A DNA stretch of 64,000 bases from Lunularia cruciata (Eukaryota > Streptophyta > Marchantiopsida > Lunulariales > Lunulariaceae). The position numbers were made by a program, and so were the translations under genes. Shown piece by piece: positions 22,346 to 34,800 of this stretch (its first letter is position 1; each line of letters starts with the position of its first letter). The notes beneath the pieces are model-generated. The model saw only the letters and a list, made by a program, of their open reading frames with translations, did no database searches and was not told the DNA's origin. The stretch covers positions 684,501-748,500 of the forward strand of contig OX419761.1 in assembly GCA_948567375.1 (NCBI GenBank), written 5' to 3'.

Positions 22346-22565
22346 TGGTAACGTCCTCGTTGCTAGTGAAGCTTTGAATTCCTGGATGGCCATCTGTGCA
22401 TTCTGGAGGTGAGAAAGAGGCTCCCAGGTGGCATCATGAAGGGAATACCCTTCCCAAAGGACCTTGTACTCCGTATGTTGGTGACGGCCTTGTTGGATAT
22501 GGCGACGCGCAAGGATACGATCAACTTTGTACTCCTCATGATCATTGATAGGGAAAGGAAGAGGA
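22340..22565 (-). pseudogene. chromodomain at the C-terminus of B integrase
   Basis: One minus-strand frame across this stretch reads EEYKVDRILARRHIQQG, then TEYKVLWEGYSLHDATWEPL and AQMAIQEFK. This is a chromodomain, with the YKVLWEGY and ATWEP signatures. In chromoviruses it is fused to the integrase and guides insertion to marked chromatin. The frame here differs from that of the integrase core, so a frameshift lies between about 22565 and 22670. Copy B' has the same domain (EYKIPWKRYPLHNATWE) at 43846-44024. Confidence 0.85.
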
Positions 22566-22669
22566 GGAGGTTGGACTCAAGAGGAAAAGGAAGAGGGGTT
22601 AGGAACAAAGGGTTTCAACTTGGAAACATGAAAGACAGGATGGATACGCATGTGACAAGGTAAGGCAAG

Positions 22670-23763
22670 TCAATAAGCAACAAGAGAGACAATTTGGGTG
22701 ATATCAAAGGGTCCTATCCAATTAGGAGCAAGTTTATGAACTTGGGTATCAAGTGGGAGAGGGAGGTTACTGGAGGATAGCATGACTTTATCACCAACTT
22801 CAAAGGTGAGATCACGATGATGGTGATCCGCATATTGTTTTTGGCGATTCTGAGCAACAAGGAGGTGAGACTTGGCTTGTTGGAGCGACTGGGATATAGT
22901 GGTCAAGAATGTGGAAGTATGAGGAACCTGAGATGGAGGGGGAGCAAGAAGAGAATTTGGAACAAGCAAATCTTGGCCAAAATTGAGAAAGAAGGGAGAA
23001 AATCTGGTGCTTGCCTGTTTGGAATTGTTGTAGGCAAATTCTGCAGCTGCAAGACATTCATCCAAATTGGTATGGTGGACATTGACAAAGGCCCGCAACA
23101 TATCCTCCAATGTACGATTTGCACGTTTGGTTTGTCCATCAGTTTGAGGATGATAGTTATGGACAAAGCAAGCTTGGTGCCAAGTAGCTAGAAGAGTGCT
23201 TGCCAAAACTTCCCGATAAATTGAGGATCACGGTCAGAGATGAGTACACGTGGCATCCGATGATGCTTGAAGATATTGTCGAAGTAGATTTGCACTAAGG
23301 TTGGAGCATCCACGGTATCATAGGTTGGTGCCAAGTGGATTTGCTTACTAAGCTTATCCACAAACACCACGATTGCGGTGTGTCCTTGTTTTGTCTTTGG
23401 CAAGGATGTGATGAGATCCAAGCTCACATGCTCCCAGCGAGCGGATGGAATGGCGAGTGGTTGAAGGAGTCCACTTGGCTTCTGGTTACTGGCCTTATTA
23501 CATTGGCAGCTCTCACACAATCAGACAAATTCTTGAACATCTTGTGTCATATTGGGCCACCACCATTGACGTTGGAGGGTACCCAAGGTCTTGTCCACAC
23601 CCATGTGACCAGCGATGGGTAAATCATGGGCTTCTTGAAGGTGCACAAGTCGAAGATCACCTTTGGCTGGAACATAAATCCGGTCCGCATGGAATAGAAG
23701 GCCTTCCTTGAAGGAGAAGGTGTTGTACTCCTTGTCACCTGTTGTTAGACGACCATGTACCAT
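22670..23763 (-). pseudogene. integrase of chromovirus B, frameshifted
   Basis: The HHCC region is seen at 23521-23763 (LQEAHDLPIAGHMGVDKTL, WWWPNM) and continues in the next frame with CESCQCNKASNQKP. The core has WEHVSLDLITSLP (first D) and VLISDRDPQF (second D). A frameshift near 23190-23200 precedes NYHPQTDGQTKRANRTLE. The third catalytic position, normally Glu in TERAN, is Lys here. The C-terminal part has FEVGDKVMLSSSNL and LAPNWIGPFDI. With the Lys and the frame breaks this copy could not make an active integrase. Confidence 0.85.
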
Positions 23764-23958
23764 TTGGAAGAAGGGATCTTACTGTAGAGCTAATCAAAAC
23801 TCATTATGGATCTTGGGGTCAATTGACACCGTCGTAATTGCTGCCGTGATGAGAGGAAGGGACTTCAAATCAGGTCGTCGTGATAGAGCATCAAGGATGA
23901 CATGGAACCAACCTGGTTTGTACTCAAGTTTGATGTCGAACAATTGAAGTTGCTCTTC

Positions 23959-25388
23959 CTATTGATGATGTCGACTCTTCATGTGCTCCAAGGTCTGCAA
24001 CAATGGCTTGTGATCAGTTTGCATGATCACTTGTTTCCCCAAGAGATAATGCCTCCATACCTTGGTGGCATATACCATTGCAAGTTGTTCCTGATCTCGA
24101 ACAGAATAATTTCTTTCAGCTGTATTTAGTCGGCGAGACACAAAGGCAATGGGATGTAGTCCATCCGGAAATTCTTGTTGCAACACAGCTCCAATTGCAA
24201 AGTTAGAAGCATCAAAATCAACCACACAAGGTAGTTGAGGATCATATGGTTGAAGAATGAGTCTTGAAGACACCATATGTGTCAACTTCTGGAATGCTTC
24301 TTCATGTTTGGTGTTCCACTGGAAGCTCTAGTTCTTTCCCAAGAGGTCAGTCAATGGTGCAGCCACATGAGCATAATAGTGGATGAACCGCCAGTAAAAA
24401 CTAGCCAATCCATTGAAGCCCGTACTTCTGTAGCATCCTTTGGGGTAGGCCAATCAATAATGGCCTTGATCTTCTCTTCCTCCATCTTGATCCCCTCTGA
24501 TGAGATCTTATGACCCAAGAAGGTAACCTCCTTCTGCCAAAAAGCACACTTTGACTTCTTGCAGTAAAATTTCCATTGTCGTAGTTGTCTTAGGACTTCT
24601 CGCACATGATGCACGTGTTTTGCCTTTGTCTTGCTATAGATTAAGATATCATCCAAGAACACCACCACTGACCAATCCAATAGTCCATCCAACACCCGAT
24701 GCATCTGATCCATGAAGACTGCTGGAGCATTAGTGAGTCCGAAAGGTAGAACTCTCCACTCAAAATGTCCATACCTTGTGCAAAAGGCAGTCTTTTGCAC
24801 ATCTTCTCTATCAATCAGAATTTGCCAATAGCCGCTACAAAGATCCAACTTGGAAAAGTAATGTGCTCCACTTAGTTGATCAAGTAAGTCATCAATCCAA
24901 GGCAAGGGATATGCATTCTTCACGGTTTGCTTATTGAGCCCACAATAATCAATACAGAAACGAAGTCCTCCATCCTTGTTTGGAACAAATAGTACCGGTG
25001 CTCCCCAAGGAGAGGTACTATGTCATATGAAATCCTTCTCCAACAACTCTGTAAGTGTTGTTCGCAACTCCTCCAACTCCTTTGGTCAGAGCCGATAGAT
25101 TGGTCTACTCATTGGAGTACTCCCTGGCAATAACTCGATCTTGAAGGGCATACCTCGGTTGGAGGGTAATCCCTTTGGCAGATCATCCGGAAACACATCT
25201 GCAAACTCCTGAACTATCCGATCAACCATCGCTTGATGTGGCACTTGGCCCTCCTCAGATTGTTCTTGTGCAATCGGCTTGATCCACACCGCGAATACAG
25301 ACTTATCTTCCTCCAAAGCTTGCTCTATGGCTGCTTCCTTAACAAACTTCCCTTCTAGGGACTCATCTCTCTTCCAAGCTTGCACCAT
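23959..25388 (-). pseudogene. reverse transcriptase and RNase H of chromovirus B
   Basis: The minus strand reads an RT lead-in (FADVFPDDLPKGLPSNRGMP, LLPGSTPMSRPIYRL). The palm follows with [46 protein letters not shown] and [10 protein letters not shown] (intact catalytic Asp pair), then the connection with [11 protein letters not shown]. RNase H has VVDFDASNFAIGAVLQQEF (DAS kept) and TDHKPLLQTL. Frame breaks occur near 24350 and 25080 and in between. Copies B' and B'' preserve parts of the same region in worse condition. Confidence 0.9.
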
Positions 25389-25522
25389 GGTTGCCTTCTT
25401 GGCAAACTTCCCATCCTGGGACTCATCTCCCTTCCAAATTTGCTCTATGGCTACCTTCTCGACAAACTTCCCATCTTGGGATTGACTATTCTTAGGTGTC
25501 TTACTCAGAGGTGCAAGACAAC

Positions 25523-25918
25523 CTAATGGAAATTCCTACCTTGGTGTTGTACTTGAATTTGGCGTCGGGTCCAATCGAATTGAACCTTATGACATTCAAG
25601 CCAAGGTAGACCCAAAATGATATCATAGTGTAGAAGTGCCACTACAAACCTCATACACTCCAAATACTCCTTCCCAATCTTGAAGGTAACAGGATGTGAG
25701 GTGCGGAATGCAGAACCCTTTCTACCATCCGCCATCATCAAACTACTTCCAATCACTGGCTTGATAGGAATACCCAATTCCTTTGCTACTTGCATAGACA
25801 TGCAATTCTCTGAACTTCCAAAATCAACCAAAATCCTACAACCCTTATTAGATATTATACCTTGCAAGTGAAGCAGACTTGCATTGGTCAAGCCTTCAAT
25901 CCCATTGGAACTAATCAA
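25523..25918 (-). pseudogene. aspartic protease of chromovirus B
   Basis: An open minus-strand frame of 131 codons contains RILVDFGSSENCMSMQVAKE, followed by VIGSSLMMADG and IILGLPWLECHKVQFDW. The order DxGSS, then a GLPWL flap/psi-loop region, is that of retropepsin-like proteases of Ty3/gypsy elements. The usual second residue of the DSG triad is Phe here. It lies between gag and RT, as in other chromoviruses. Confidence 0.8.
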
Positions 25919-26870
25919 GCTCCCAGTAGGCGGCTCGAAATCTCCTACTAGGATTCCTCGTTTCCCTGATCATTCCGCTCCACAACCTCCACTTGGGCAA
26001 CTTGTCAAGGTCATCCATTCTTAAGTGGACATTCATCAATGCGATGCCGCAACTGGCGACAATAAAAACAACCACCATTTTGTTGCAGTTTTTCCCTGTC
26101 TGCCATGCCCAGTGGTCTTTGTTGAATTGCATCAATCTCCATTGGTGCTGGCTCCTCAACTTGTGTGTAGTGTATTGGCAGGTTTTGTGGGAGTCGAGGT
26201 CGAGACCAAGTTGTTGCCACCAAGGAATCAAAACGTTCGGCCAACCGCATGGCTTCCTCCAAGTGTTGTGGCTCTTGCATGGTTACCTCTAATTTGGTTC
26301 TTGCCTTCAAGCCCCTCACGAATCGATCCAGAGCTTCACCTTCCAAAATATCTGGAATTTGCATGATGGTGTTTTAGAACTGATGTAACTTCTTACAGAG
26401 CCAATTTGTTTCAACTCTACCAACTTATCCCGTGCAGCTCGTGTGGCATTTATAGCTTGGAACCGACTGATTATTGCACTCTTGAATTCTGCCCATGTCA
26501 AGATCGGTGCAACCATTTGTCGTTTGGCTTGCTCCATTCAAAATCTCCACCATAGCTTTGCTACCCCATCCAATTGGCTAGAAGTCAAGAGAATCTATTT
26601 TTGCTCATCTTGTAGATTGGTAGCTTCAAAATAACGTTCACAATCAAACACAAAATTCTCCACTGCACCTGGGAGATTCTTGCCTTTAAATACCTTGGGT
26701 TTAGAGAATCTGATCCAATCTTCTCCTTCTTGAATTGGTACTCTCTCCACCTGCTCTTGTCGTCAAAGATCTCATTCATCCAACAATCAAGTAAGGTGCT
26801 CGATTTGTTGTTGCATAGCAAGGATAACATCAAATATTGCCGCCATGGTTGCTCCTCTATCACATCACTC
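25911..26870 (-). pseudogene. gag of chromovirus B with CCHC knuckle
   Basis: The minus-strand frames give LTWAEFKSAIISRFQAIN, then GEALDRFVRGLKARTKLEV and LEEAMRLAERFDSLVAT. These are typical of the gypsy gag capsid region. A zinc knuckle, CFYCRQLRHRIDEC (C-x2-C-x4-H-x4-C), lies at about 26020-26070. A frameshift near 26370 separates the N-terminal and C-terminal parts. The protein would package the element RNA. Confidence 0.85.
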
Positions 26871-27100
26871 CCAATCTATCTAATTTATTAACACATAGAA
26901 ACAGCACGTCCACCGTTCTCCATAAGTTACAACCGGAAGCACCAAGGGTTCTTCAGATATGGTGATCATATGCATAAAATCTTGTCCAAAGTGCAAGGTG
27001 ATGAACTGTGTGAAATGATGCTTGGGTAGTATTTGGATGCAAAAATCCCAATGGTTTGGTGGAAGTGGATTTGGTGGTCCATAAATTCCATCCATCCCAT

Positions 27101-27116
27101 TCCTGCTCTGATACCA
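27101..27116 (-). other. primer binding site of chromovirus B (initiator Met tRNA)
   Basis: On the minus strand TGGTATCAGAGCAGGA lies one base after the 5' LTR. TGGTATCAGAGC is the standard complement to initiator tRNA-Met in plant LTR retrotransposons. Confidence 0.9.
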
Positions 27117-27117
27117 A

Positions 27118-27543
27118 TGTAAAAGACCGAATCCAAGGAGAGAAGTAGGAGAATGGAAACTCACATTGGGACACTTGAATAAGGGAAAACTCCGAATGCC
27201 TAGCATGAGCTTTGGCTTTGGTATTTATAGATAGCATACAAGGCCCTTGAGAAGCTTCTCAAGAAGTTTCCTCAAGCCGCTTTCTTGGAGTGCAAGCCAA
27301 GTTAGCTAGGAAGCTTCTCAAGAAGCTTCCTTCTAGAAGCCGCCTACTTGGCGTGCAAGCTAAGCTAGTTGGAAGCTTCTAGAAGCTTCTTTCTAGAAGC
27401 TACTTACTTAAGGTGCAAGCTAAGTTAACCGGGAAGCTTCCCAAGAAGCTTCCTAGATACTTCTGGAATATTCTAGGCTACTTTGTCTTATGTGCTACTT
27501 TGTAAGCCCGACTAACTTTGTTGCTAAACTCCATATTGTTACA
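27118..27543 (-). repeat. 5' LTR of chromovirus B
   Basis: TG...CA repeat of 426 bp on the minus strand. It matches 21885-22327 apart from scattered substitutions and the 17-bp duplication in the other LTR. It contains the same GAAGCTTC arrays and TTCTGGAATATTC motif. Confidence 0.95.
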
Positions 27544-27689
27544 TCCGCACACAATCTCTCTCAAGGAAATCTGAACTACTTGATCCTACTTGATCAAGAC
27601 ACCACGATCCACCAAGCTTGGAGATACCACCAACACTCGCAGTCTTGCACCCGATTTCTCCCTAACTCACTTTTTTGATGTAATCAGAT

Positions 27690-28122
27690 CGTTTATAACT
27701 CAAATCAACTCAAATAAGATCAGTACTTGATCTGATCCTCAACACTTGGCCAACAACAGGGCACTGATTACAATCAAGCTACATCCACTCTAGCTAAGAG
27801 ACTCCATGTGACGCTTGTCGGCTTTCTATCCACTCTAACCATGAACTCAAAGGCTCAACATTAGAGAAGTGAGCTCTTTGGAGATGCACTTCCAGTTATA
27901 CTCTTGATTTCAACCTAGGTCTCATCCTAACTGTCCCGCTAACAACACACCGGATGGTGCAAGTGCAAATGGCAGTGGACCCCACCATGAAGTCAATACT
28001 CCGAACACAAAATCTGACCGTCAGAAAGTAATCTATGAGTAACTACCAAAATGCTTCTAACTATTATCATTGGAACTCCGATGTCCGAGCAATCTAGATG
28101 CGACACTACAAATGGCGTGACA
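27690..28122 (-). repeat. 5' LTR-like end of C-family copy E
   Basis: It aligns with 56210-56647 (copy F) and 58760-59208 (copy G). All three stop matching just after the bases read on the minus strand as TCACGCCATTTGTAG, so that is the likely LTR start. The internal LTR end near 27690 is not resolved, because copy G diverges there. Confidence 0.6.
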
Positions 28123-28379
28123 TGGTTCTTCTTGAAAAAACTTACTAGCTTGGATACTTTGTTTTCTTTGTAAGTAAAAGGCACATTGGCTCAATAAAAT
28201 ACCAAAAAGAAGGGAAGAAAAGGAATACAAGCACACCAAAAAGTCCAAAATTGAAGGAAGAGTTGAAAGCCCAAGGAAAAGGAGTAAAAGGCTACATAGC
28301 TAAGCCTATTGGTTTTTGTTGTGTAGACTACTCTATAAAAAAATAGGTATATGGAACCTATATCTGAATAGTGTGGTAG

Positions 28380-29110
28380 AGATCCTCCAAGGGTAAGTCT
28401 TGCAATTGTGAGTGGAATGTCAACGATAGAATTGGAGCACTCACTATTGATGCACATCGATGAATACTCAAGGCATGTGATCTCCATAGGGTGACAAAAG
28501 CCCTTTGTTGTAACTCCAAGGTAAGCATAGTGGATGAGGTGCCTCTCCTCCATGGTGATCCACATGTTGCCTCTCAAAGGAGCCCATCAAACTGATGATG
28601 AAGGTAGCCAAAGATCTCCATTGCTAGGGGACAAAGGTGTTGCATGCAAGCCATGGGGCATAGTGGTCCTCCTTCTTCTTGGAAGCAATGATCATTGCAG
28701 CTCTTGCATGGATGCTAGCTAGTGCCAAATACTTTAGTTGGAGTGGGTTTGCCATCACCACATCATACAACATACATCAACCATCCTTGAAAGTGACAAT
28801 ATTTGTCCGCACCCTCCAATGAGGCGGGCTCGGTAGTACAGTCCATCGCTCAATCTAAACCTATGTGCAAGTAGATCTTAGGATCTGGGCCATTGCATCT
28901 CTAATAGCATCATGGACTCTAGTAGGCTCTCCTCTTATGGCATATTGTAAGATATGGATGCCCTCAACATCCAATGTAGAACCACATGAGCACTACTCAG
29001 ATATGCCCAAGAGTGTTGGATGTGGTAGATCTAGCCAAAGTCAAAGAGCCATGGTGATTTCTTATGATGTAAACTGGAAGTCCTCACTTAAGGGAGAAGC
29101 ATGAAGCCAA
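28380..29110 (-). pseudogene. LINE-like ORF2 C-terminal remnant, degraded
   Basis: The minus strand has stretches that resemble the tail of non-LTR retrotransposon proteins. LDVEGIHILQYAIRGEPT is followed by RVHDAIRDAMAQILRS (the usual pattern is D-x2-G-x-H-x2-x-C ... RH-x2-x-RD). After it come VTFKDGLMYVV, LAMEIFGYLHHQFDGLL and LWRSHALSILHRCAS. Stops and frameshifts are frequent. The match is from memory of similar plant proteins and the family is not certain. No RT domain is visible nearby. Confidence 0.4.
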
Positions 29111-29689
29111 ACTCTAGCTCACTTCTTTCCACAAGAGAGGGTACTAGCTCTATCGGGTAAAGGCACATCAATGAGGATGCTAGAAAGGGTGTGAGTATGC
29201 ATATGCTCAAGAGGAGCTCATTGAGCTCCTCCTAAATCTTCTTGGAGTCTAGGGAAACTAATTCCACAAATGGAGGAAGTGATGAACATGCTGGTCTTGG
29301 CTATAAATCACAAATCAATTGCTCTTGGCTATAAATCATGAGTCAATTGCAGAGATGTCTAGAAAGCATGGATTCTTGAGTCAACTACGGTGATGGGTGG
29401 CAACAAAGAAGGGTGCTCCTTGTGTAAGAACCTATATGCCAAAAGGGAAACCAAAAGGGCCCAAGCTCCTAGGTAGCCTGTTGGTTGCAATGGCCTCTTG
29501 TGATGTGATACCACATCCTCCCACGGCTATGGGAACTATTGGCAATTGCCACCATTTGGGAGCATACATGGCCCTAAGAGTGTGGAAAAGGTATGGCCCA
29601 TGCAACTATCAAAGGATCATAGATCTGGTAGGAGAGCTGATGTGGAAGGATATGTACATGCCATATGTGCCATGTATGTAGGCTTGGAG
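29111..29689. other. unassigned sequence left of CslD
   Basis: I see no gene. A short direct repeat (GGCTATAAATCA...GTCAATTGC) occurs at about 29298-29350. The stretch may be the upstream part of the degraded LINE-like sequence, but no further motif is legible. Confidence 0.4.
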
Positions 29690-29850
29690 ATTAGTACTCT
29701 CCTCCGATGGTAGATGGCTTGCTCTCCAAAGTAGCTTGGAGATTTTCTTTGAAGGTGATTCGGAGTATTAGTGCCTTCCATGGTAGATGACTGGCTCTCC
29801 AAGGTAGGTTGTAGATTTCCTTCCAAGGTGCTTCCCAGTACTAGTGACAT
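29690..29850. repeat. imperfect tandem duplication
   Basis: TTGGAGATT, then a CCTCC/CCTTCC stretch with GATGGTAGATG or CATGGTAGATG and CTGGCTCTCCAA, occurs two to three times with a spacing of about 70 bp. No coding content is seen. Confidence 0.5.
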
Positions 29851-29869
29851 GGTTCCATTATTCTTCGGA

Positions 29870-31490
29870 TTTTAGCCAAGTCTTTGATAATAAAAAAATT
29901 ATTTTACTTCCGAGAAAAACTTATAAGTAATCATCTTGTGCTGTAGAGTCAAGGATGGTTTAGTCATACATGGAGATATTTGTGTGGCTTTGGTGTTTCC
30001 CAAATGACGGAGTTTCCACCCACCATGTGATCAAATCATTAAGGTGAGATAAGAAGTCCGGCGATCTTAGAGGGTATTTTGTTGCTCACTCATGTTGAGA
30101 ACCATAATCAGGTGAGCTATTTGTGATTGCATGTATGATTAACTCTAGTGTGACCACCTTTAAGAGACATGTTCACGAACATCTTATGACATGCAAAAAG
30201 ATTGTCCATGGTTAATATTTCAGAAAAAATTGTAACTAATTGTTTGCCAAATCTGTCATTAGATCGCAGGATTGATCATCTTCATTTCTGAAGATCTTCC
30301 AATGGGTCATAGAAGAGATAACTTCCTTTTTCTCGAACACGACTTGATTCATCGTCTCTTTAACGTCCATGGGATAACATATCCGGGACTGTGTAGGTAG
30401 TACGTCTTGATGGCATATTCGAGAAAGTGAAGGTAGTCGGACGCACATTATGACCTGTGTAGTCCTATGTTTATAAAATCTTAACGAGTCATTTTGCAGC
30501 TAACTGCGGATACGAAAATATGTCTACAATATGGTGCACATGTCTACAGTATAGGAGATGGTGAAGAGTTTCGGGATGATGTACTTAAGATCAAACAGGT
30601 CTATATATATATATATGCTTCTGTGAGTAAATTTAATCGTATCTAGCTCTCTGAGGCATGACAGACTACTTTGAAATTTGGTGTCCGTCTTCATCCCTCT
30701 CAAAGCAAATAACCGAATATAGTAGCAATGAACTCACACACGAACGTGAGTCGAGATCACGTTTGGAATATGTGTTGTTACAATCTTACCAACTCATCGC
30801 TGGATTGCAAATATGGATGTAGTGGATCATTCTGGCTGCAGAAAGCTAAGAAATTATTAGATTTAGGTGATAGCCTGGAGTACATTGCACCGACATGTGA
30901 TATCCCACGTTTGAAAACCTATGGCTAAATGGCACCAACCGGAGCTCGAGAGAATAGAGTATGATCAAGCTGAGGCGACAGTACACCAATTGGATTAACA
31001 GACCTCATACGGAACAAAGTTCGACATATGAACATGATTTTAGTGTGCATGGAATCTATCAACCCGTCAAAAGTTTATTGATCCACAATTGTACTGATCA
31101 AATGAGATAAACTCGGAATGTCTCTGGTCCTTCCCTGTAAAATTTCAGCTACCTCCGAGCCAGAAGTTGCAGTTTATATAAGACAGAAGGGAGTGAGCTC
31201 AAAACCAATCTAGATGGCTAACCATCTTTATATACTACTGAGTAATGGGTTTAACTTAAATTTGGGGCGGGTGGCTTGCTAGCTAGTTGGCTGCTAAAAG
31301 AATGTTTGAAGAATGTGGGTCGGCTCCCATGGATCCCATTCACTGAGTTGTGAAATTAGATTGGGCCGATCTACTAGAATCAACGTCCCATCATGACACT
31401 CCAAGTTTATTTGGACTGATCACGCCTGTAGTTCTACATATACACACACTCCCGTCTCTTGTTTCCTCCTATCTAGCGTTCACATTGATG
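29870..31490. other. intergenic DNA between LINE remnant and CslD
   Basis: No convincing gene or element is seen. A short (TA)n run lies at about 30602-30616. The stretch ends in the presumed 3' flank of CslD; the 3' untranslated region probably lies within 31490-31812, but I see no decisive polyadenylation signal. Confidence 0.4.
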
Positions 31491-31812
31491 TCAGAACATT
31501 AAGAGCTGCTCGTTACTCCTTTCCTTGGACATTTCGGCTGTCCAGCCGTAAATGGTTCCAAGGGGGGTGGGTCGAACGCGGTCGTCTCCCAGTATTTTCC
31601 CCCTAGTACCACGAGATAGGGCACATTTGGCAACCAGTTTTACATCTTGGTCGACTGTCAATGTGAGCAAATTCCCCATCACCTCAGATCGATCCTTATA
31701 TGCAAATAGAAACTCGAGCGGAGCTGTGATCAAGTTCCAACGGACCCTTTAACAAGTCCGATTGTGGTGGGAAATGATTTTTCGACTTCTTTCTCTTAGA
31801 CTCGTCTGTCAT

Positions 31813-34800
31813 TTAAGGGAATTGGAAGCCTGTACCTCCTAATCCTTGGCTATCATCAGGAGGACTAATAGTCACCCACAAGAGTGAGATGACAATCGCC
31901 AGCAGACCAGACCAGACATACACGATCGTGGGAGTGCGACCTCTTCTGCCCATGAGACCCTTGGCGAACGGATACAAATGTGTCAGCACCCAGACACTGA
32001 AAAACACACCTCCAACCAGCTTACTCCACTGCGGAATTGTGCTGTACAGCGTCCGCGAAACGGCCACTGCAATGGCGATCAAGTTAACGAGCATAATGGT
32101 GATGGGTGGAATCATGAGGGCAGTCCACTTGACTACGTACAGATCTGCGAATTCATCGTCGACATCATCTCCTCCCGACTTCGATGTAAGTGTGAAAGAA
32201 ATTTCCACACCAGCAATGACCTTAAGTAAACCTTGGAGTACAGCTGCCAAGTGAGCACTGGTACCACCAATAACCCAAAACTGCTCATTCCTCCACCATT
32301 CTTCCAATGTGATTCCGGACCACTTAACTTCGAGAATAGCAAGTAGACAGAGAGTGATGGAAATAGTGAGCAAGTAGACCAAGAAAGTTACGTTCAAATT
32401 CTGCACAATAAATTGTCCAGAGAAGAGAGAAAGGGCTGGCAGGAAACAGTACACGATCAGAAAGACGGACGTAAATGGGTAGACACCGACGTTCAGGTAG
32501 GCAACACGTTGAAGAATTTTCATGTGAGAGTTGGCGAATATTGCGTTGTTTTTGGAGAAGAAAATCTCGACAGAACCTGTAGCCCATCGCAGCACTTGAT
32601 GAAGTCGATCCGTAAGATTGATGGGCGCAGTTCCTCGGAAAGCATCTCTTTTGGTTACACAGTATATCGACTTCCAACCACGATTGTGCATCCTAAATCC
32701 TGTCACCACATCCTCTGTCACTGATCCGTAAATCCACCCCACTCGCTGTCCCCACTCAGTCTTATCCTCGTAGAAGCAGGAAATTACATTGATAGCTTCG
32801 GCCACAGTTGCAGCGTCCAGCGGCTCCCGAGGTCCTGTCAGAGCACCCGGAGGTCTACCATTGGGAATACCTTGGTCGGCGATAGGCTTACCAGCAAATT
32901 CTGCAATCGGTATCGACGCAACAAAAGCCATGGACTGTCCGTATTGCTTAGGAAGCAGTCCTCGAGCGTCGCCGTCGTCGTCTTCACTGTGTGCGCCGCC
33001 ATTCAGGTTCGCAACCTCGACCTCCCTTTTGGTCTTGCCATTCTTCGCCTTCCTTGCCTTCTTCTTGTCCCCACCGCAGCAGAAGTTCCAGCACGTATGT
33101 TCCTTGGGAACTCGGGGAGGATCGAAACCGTATAGTGCAATCCTTCTGAAACAACATCCAGTACCCACGTACACTGGACCTTGCAGACCATCCAGAGCTC
33201 TCATGTTGACGTCAAAAAACACTGTGTTTCGATTAGCGTATCGATCACTGGGATCCACTCCTTCAAATCTCTGTGGGAATTGGACATAACAGATTCGATC
33301 ACCACCGCGATCCATCATGAAACACATGGCTTCTCTCATTGCGAGAGAATTGAAGATGTAATGATCACAATCCAGATTGAGAATGAAGGGTCCATTGGAC
33401 ATGATTGCACTGGTTCGCACCAAAGCATTCATAGCACCGGCCTTCTTGTTGTGATCGTAGCCAGGTCTCTTCTCTCGAGACACGTACACTAGCATTGGTA
33501 AACGGACATCAATGTCGCTGGTGTCGATCAGGTTTTCCTCGTCAGCGCTTCCCAGTATTGGCTCATTGCCCGGTGGTGCCAACATAACCTGCAAGGATAC
33601 ACGTTCAGTCTTTCTCTTGGAGATTTGAACGCAGGTATGATACAGCAAGACGAAACGTTTTGATGAATAGGTTGAACATATAGATATAACCACGAAGTGA
33701 TTGTTCAAAACTTCAAACGAACCTGAATGATACCCGCGTGGTCACTACGACTGTGCTCCTTGCCAGAGATGACCCAAGTACCAGGCCAGTGGGTGCCATC
33801 CGCCATCCACGTTGCCTTCGGAACATTAAGGGGCTGTGTAGGATCAGCCTCAGACTCGATTTGATTCCTTTTAGCGCGGATCTCTTCGTGGGCATTGTAA
33901 GCATCGGATCGTCTCCTGATAGAATCGGGCAGACCATTGATTCTGACCTTGAATTCGTCATACTCGCGCTTCACCCTCCTGCGATCTTTCACAAAGTCGA
34001 GCCTGACCTTACCTTTGGTGGGGTCACCTCGGGTGAGGAAGTATGACTCAGGGTTCCGGGGCTCAATGGCGTGCTTCCGACAAAAGGGCACCCAAACTCT
34101 AGCGAAGCTGGCCGCCTCGGCTAATGCCTCGAAAGATAGAAGCGCACCTCCATCGTCAGAGAGGTATGTCGCCAGCTTTTCCACTGGGTACTCAGCTGCA
34201 AGAATTGACAAGATTGTGTTTGAAGTCACAAGAGGGGGTTCTTTCTCTGGATCTGCAGTTGATACGAACACATCCATCCCTGGCAGATCTGATCGTCCTC
34301 GAGGATTCTCTGGAGAAACCTTCTCGAACTTATCCTTAAGAACACTAAGATCTGTGGACCGATTGACAGGGCACAGCTTGGGCAGCTGATCCAGAATCCA
34401 TGAGAAGGCAAACCAGATTTCGCAAACGACTGACATTCCCCAAAGCCACAGGGCATCTTTGTTGGGATTCTGAATTCTCCAAGTCAAGAAGAATCCCAAT
34501 ACGACGAGCCGCAGGAGCGCAAGGAACCTGCCCAGAAGAAAGAACTGCTTTTAGATTTGTTGGCTTCGATATTGACAATGTAGCTGACTCTCAAGTATTT
34601 CTTTACTCAACTATTCTTTACTCCTAGATAGCAAGTTCAGGAATCATGCGTTCACAATTCAGAGAAGATCAAGTACCGGTAAGGACTGATGACTCCAGCT
34701 GGGATTTTGAGCTTGCGAGTCAGCGGCCGCCGGTTTTTATCGTTGAAAGAAGGGGGAGGTGGTCCTCCCATGCCACCTCCGCCGCCGCCATCACCACCCA

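Larger units (their letters stand above)
21885..27543 (-). mobile_element. chromovirus B, complete, with 5-bp target duplication
   Basis: LTRs lie at 27118-27543 (5') and 21885-22327 (3') on the minus strand. A perfect TCCGC duplication flanks the element at 21880-21884 and 27544-27548. The primer site matches initiator Met tRNA (TGGTATCAGAGCAGGA) and the polypurine tract is GGCGGGGGAATA. Gag, protease, RT, RNase H, integrase and a chromodomain occur in order. The element is inserted in the leader of C-family copy E, so B is younger than E. Confidence 0.95.
20049..28122 (-). mobile_element. C-family copy E: LTR, leader and gag
   Basis: On the minus strand this reads LTR (28122 down to about 27690), leader, and gag down to 20049. 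It aligns with copy F (53220-56647) across the whole length when chromovirus B (21885-27543) is removed. The low-coordinate end is cut by element D, so zinc knuckle, methyltransferase and pol are missing. The right boundary at 28122 is supported because E, F and G stop matching at the same point in the LTR (GTCACGCCATTTGTAG in E). Confidence 0.75.

Noticed and set aside
29397-29681. 94-codon plus-strand ORF at 29397
   Set aside because: It overlaps the degraded LINE-like stretch on the opposite strand and shows no domain.
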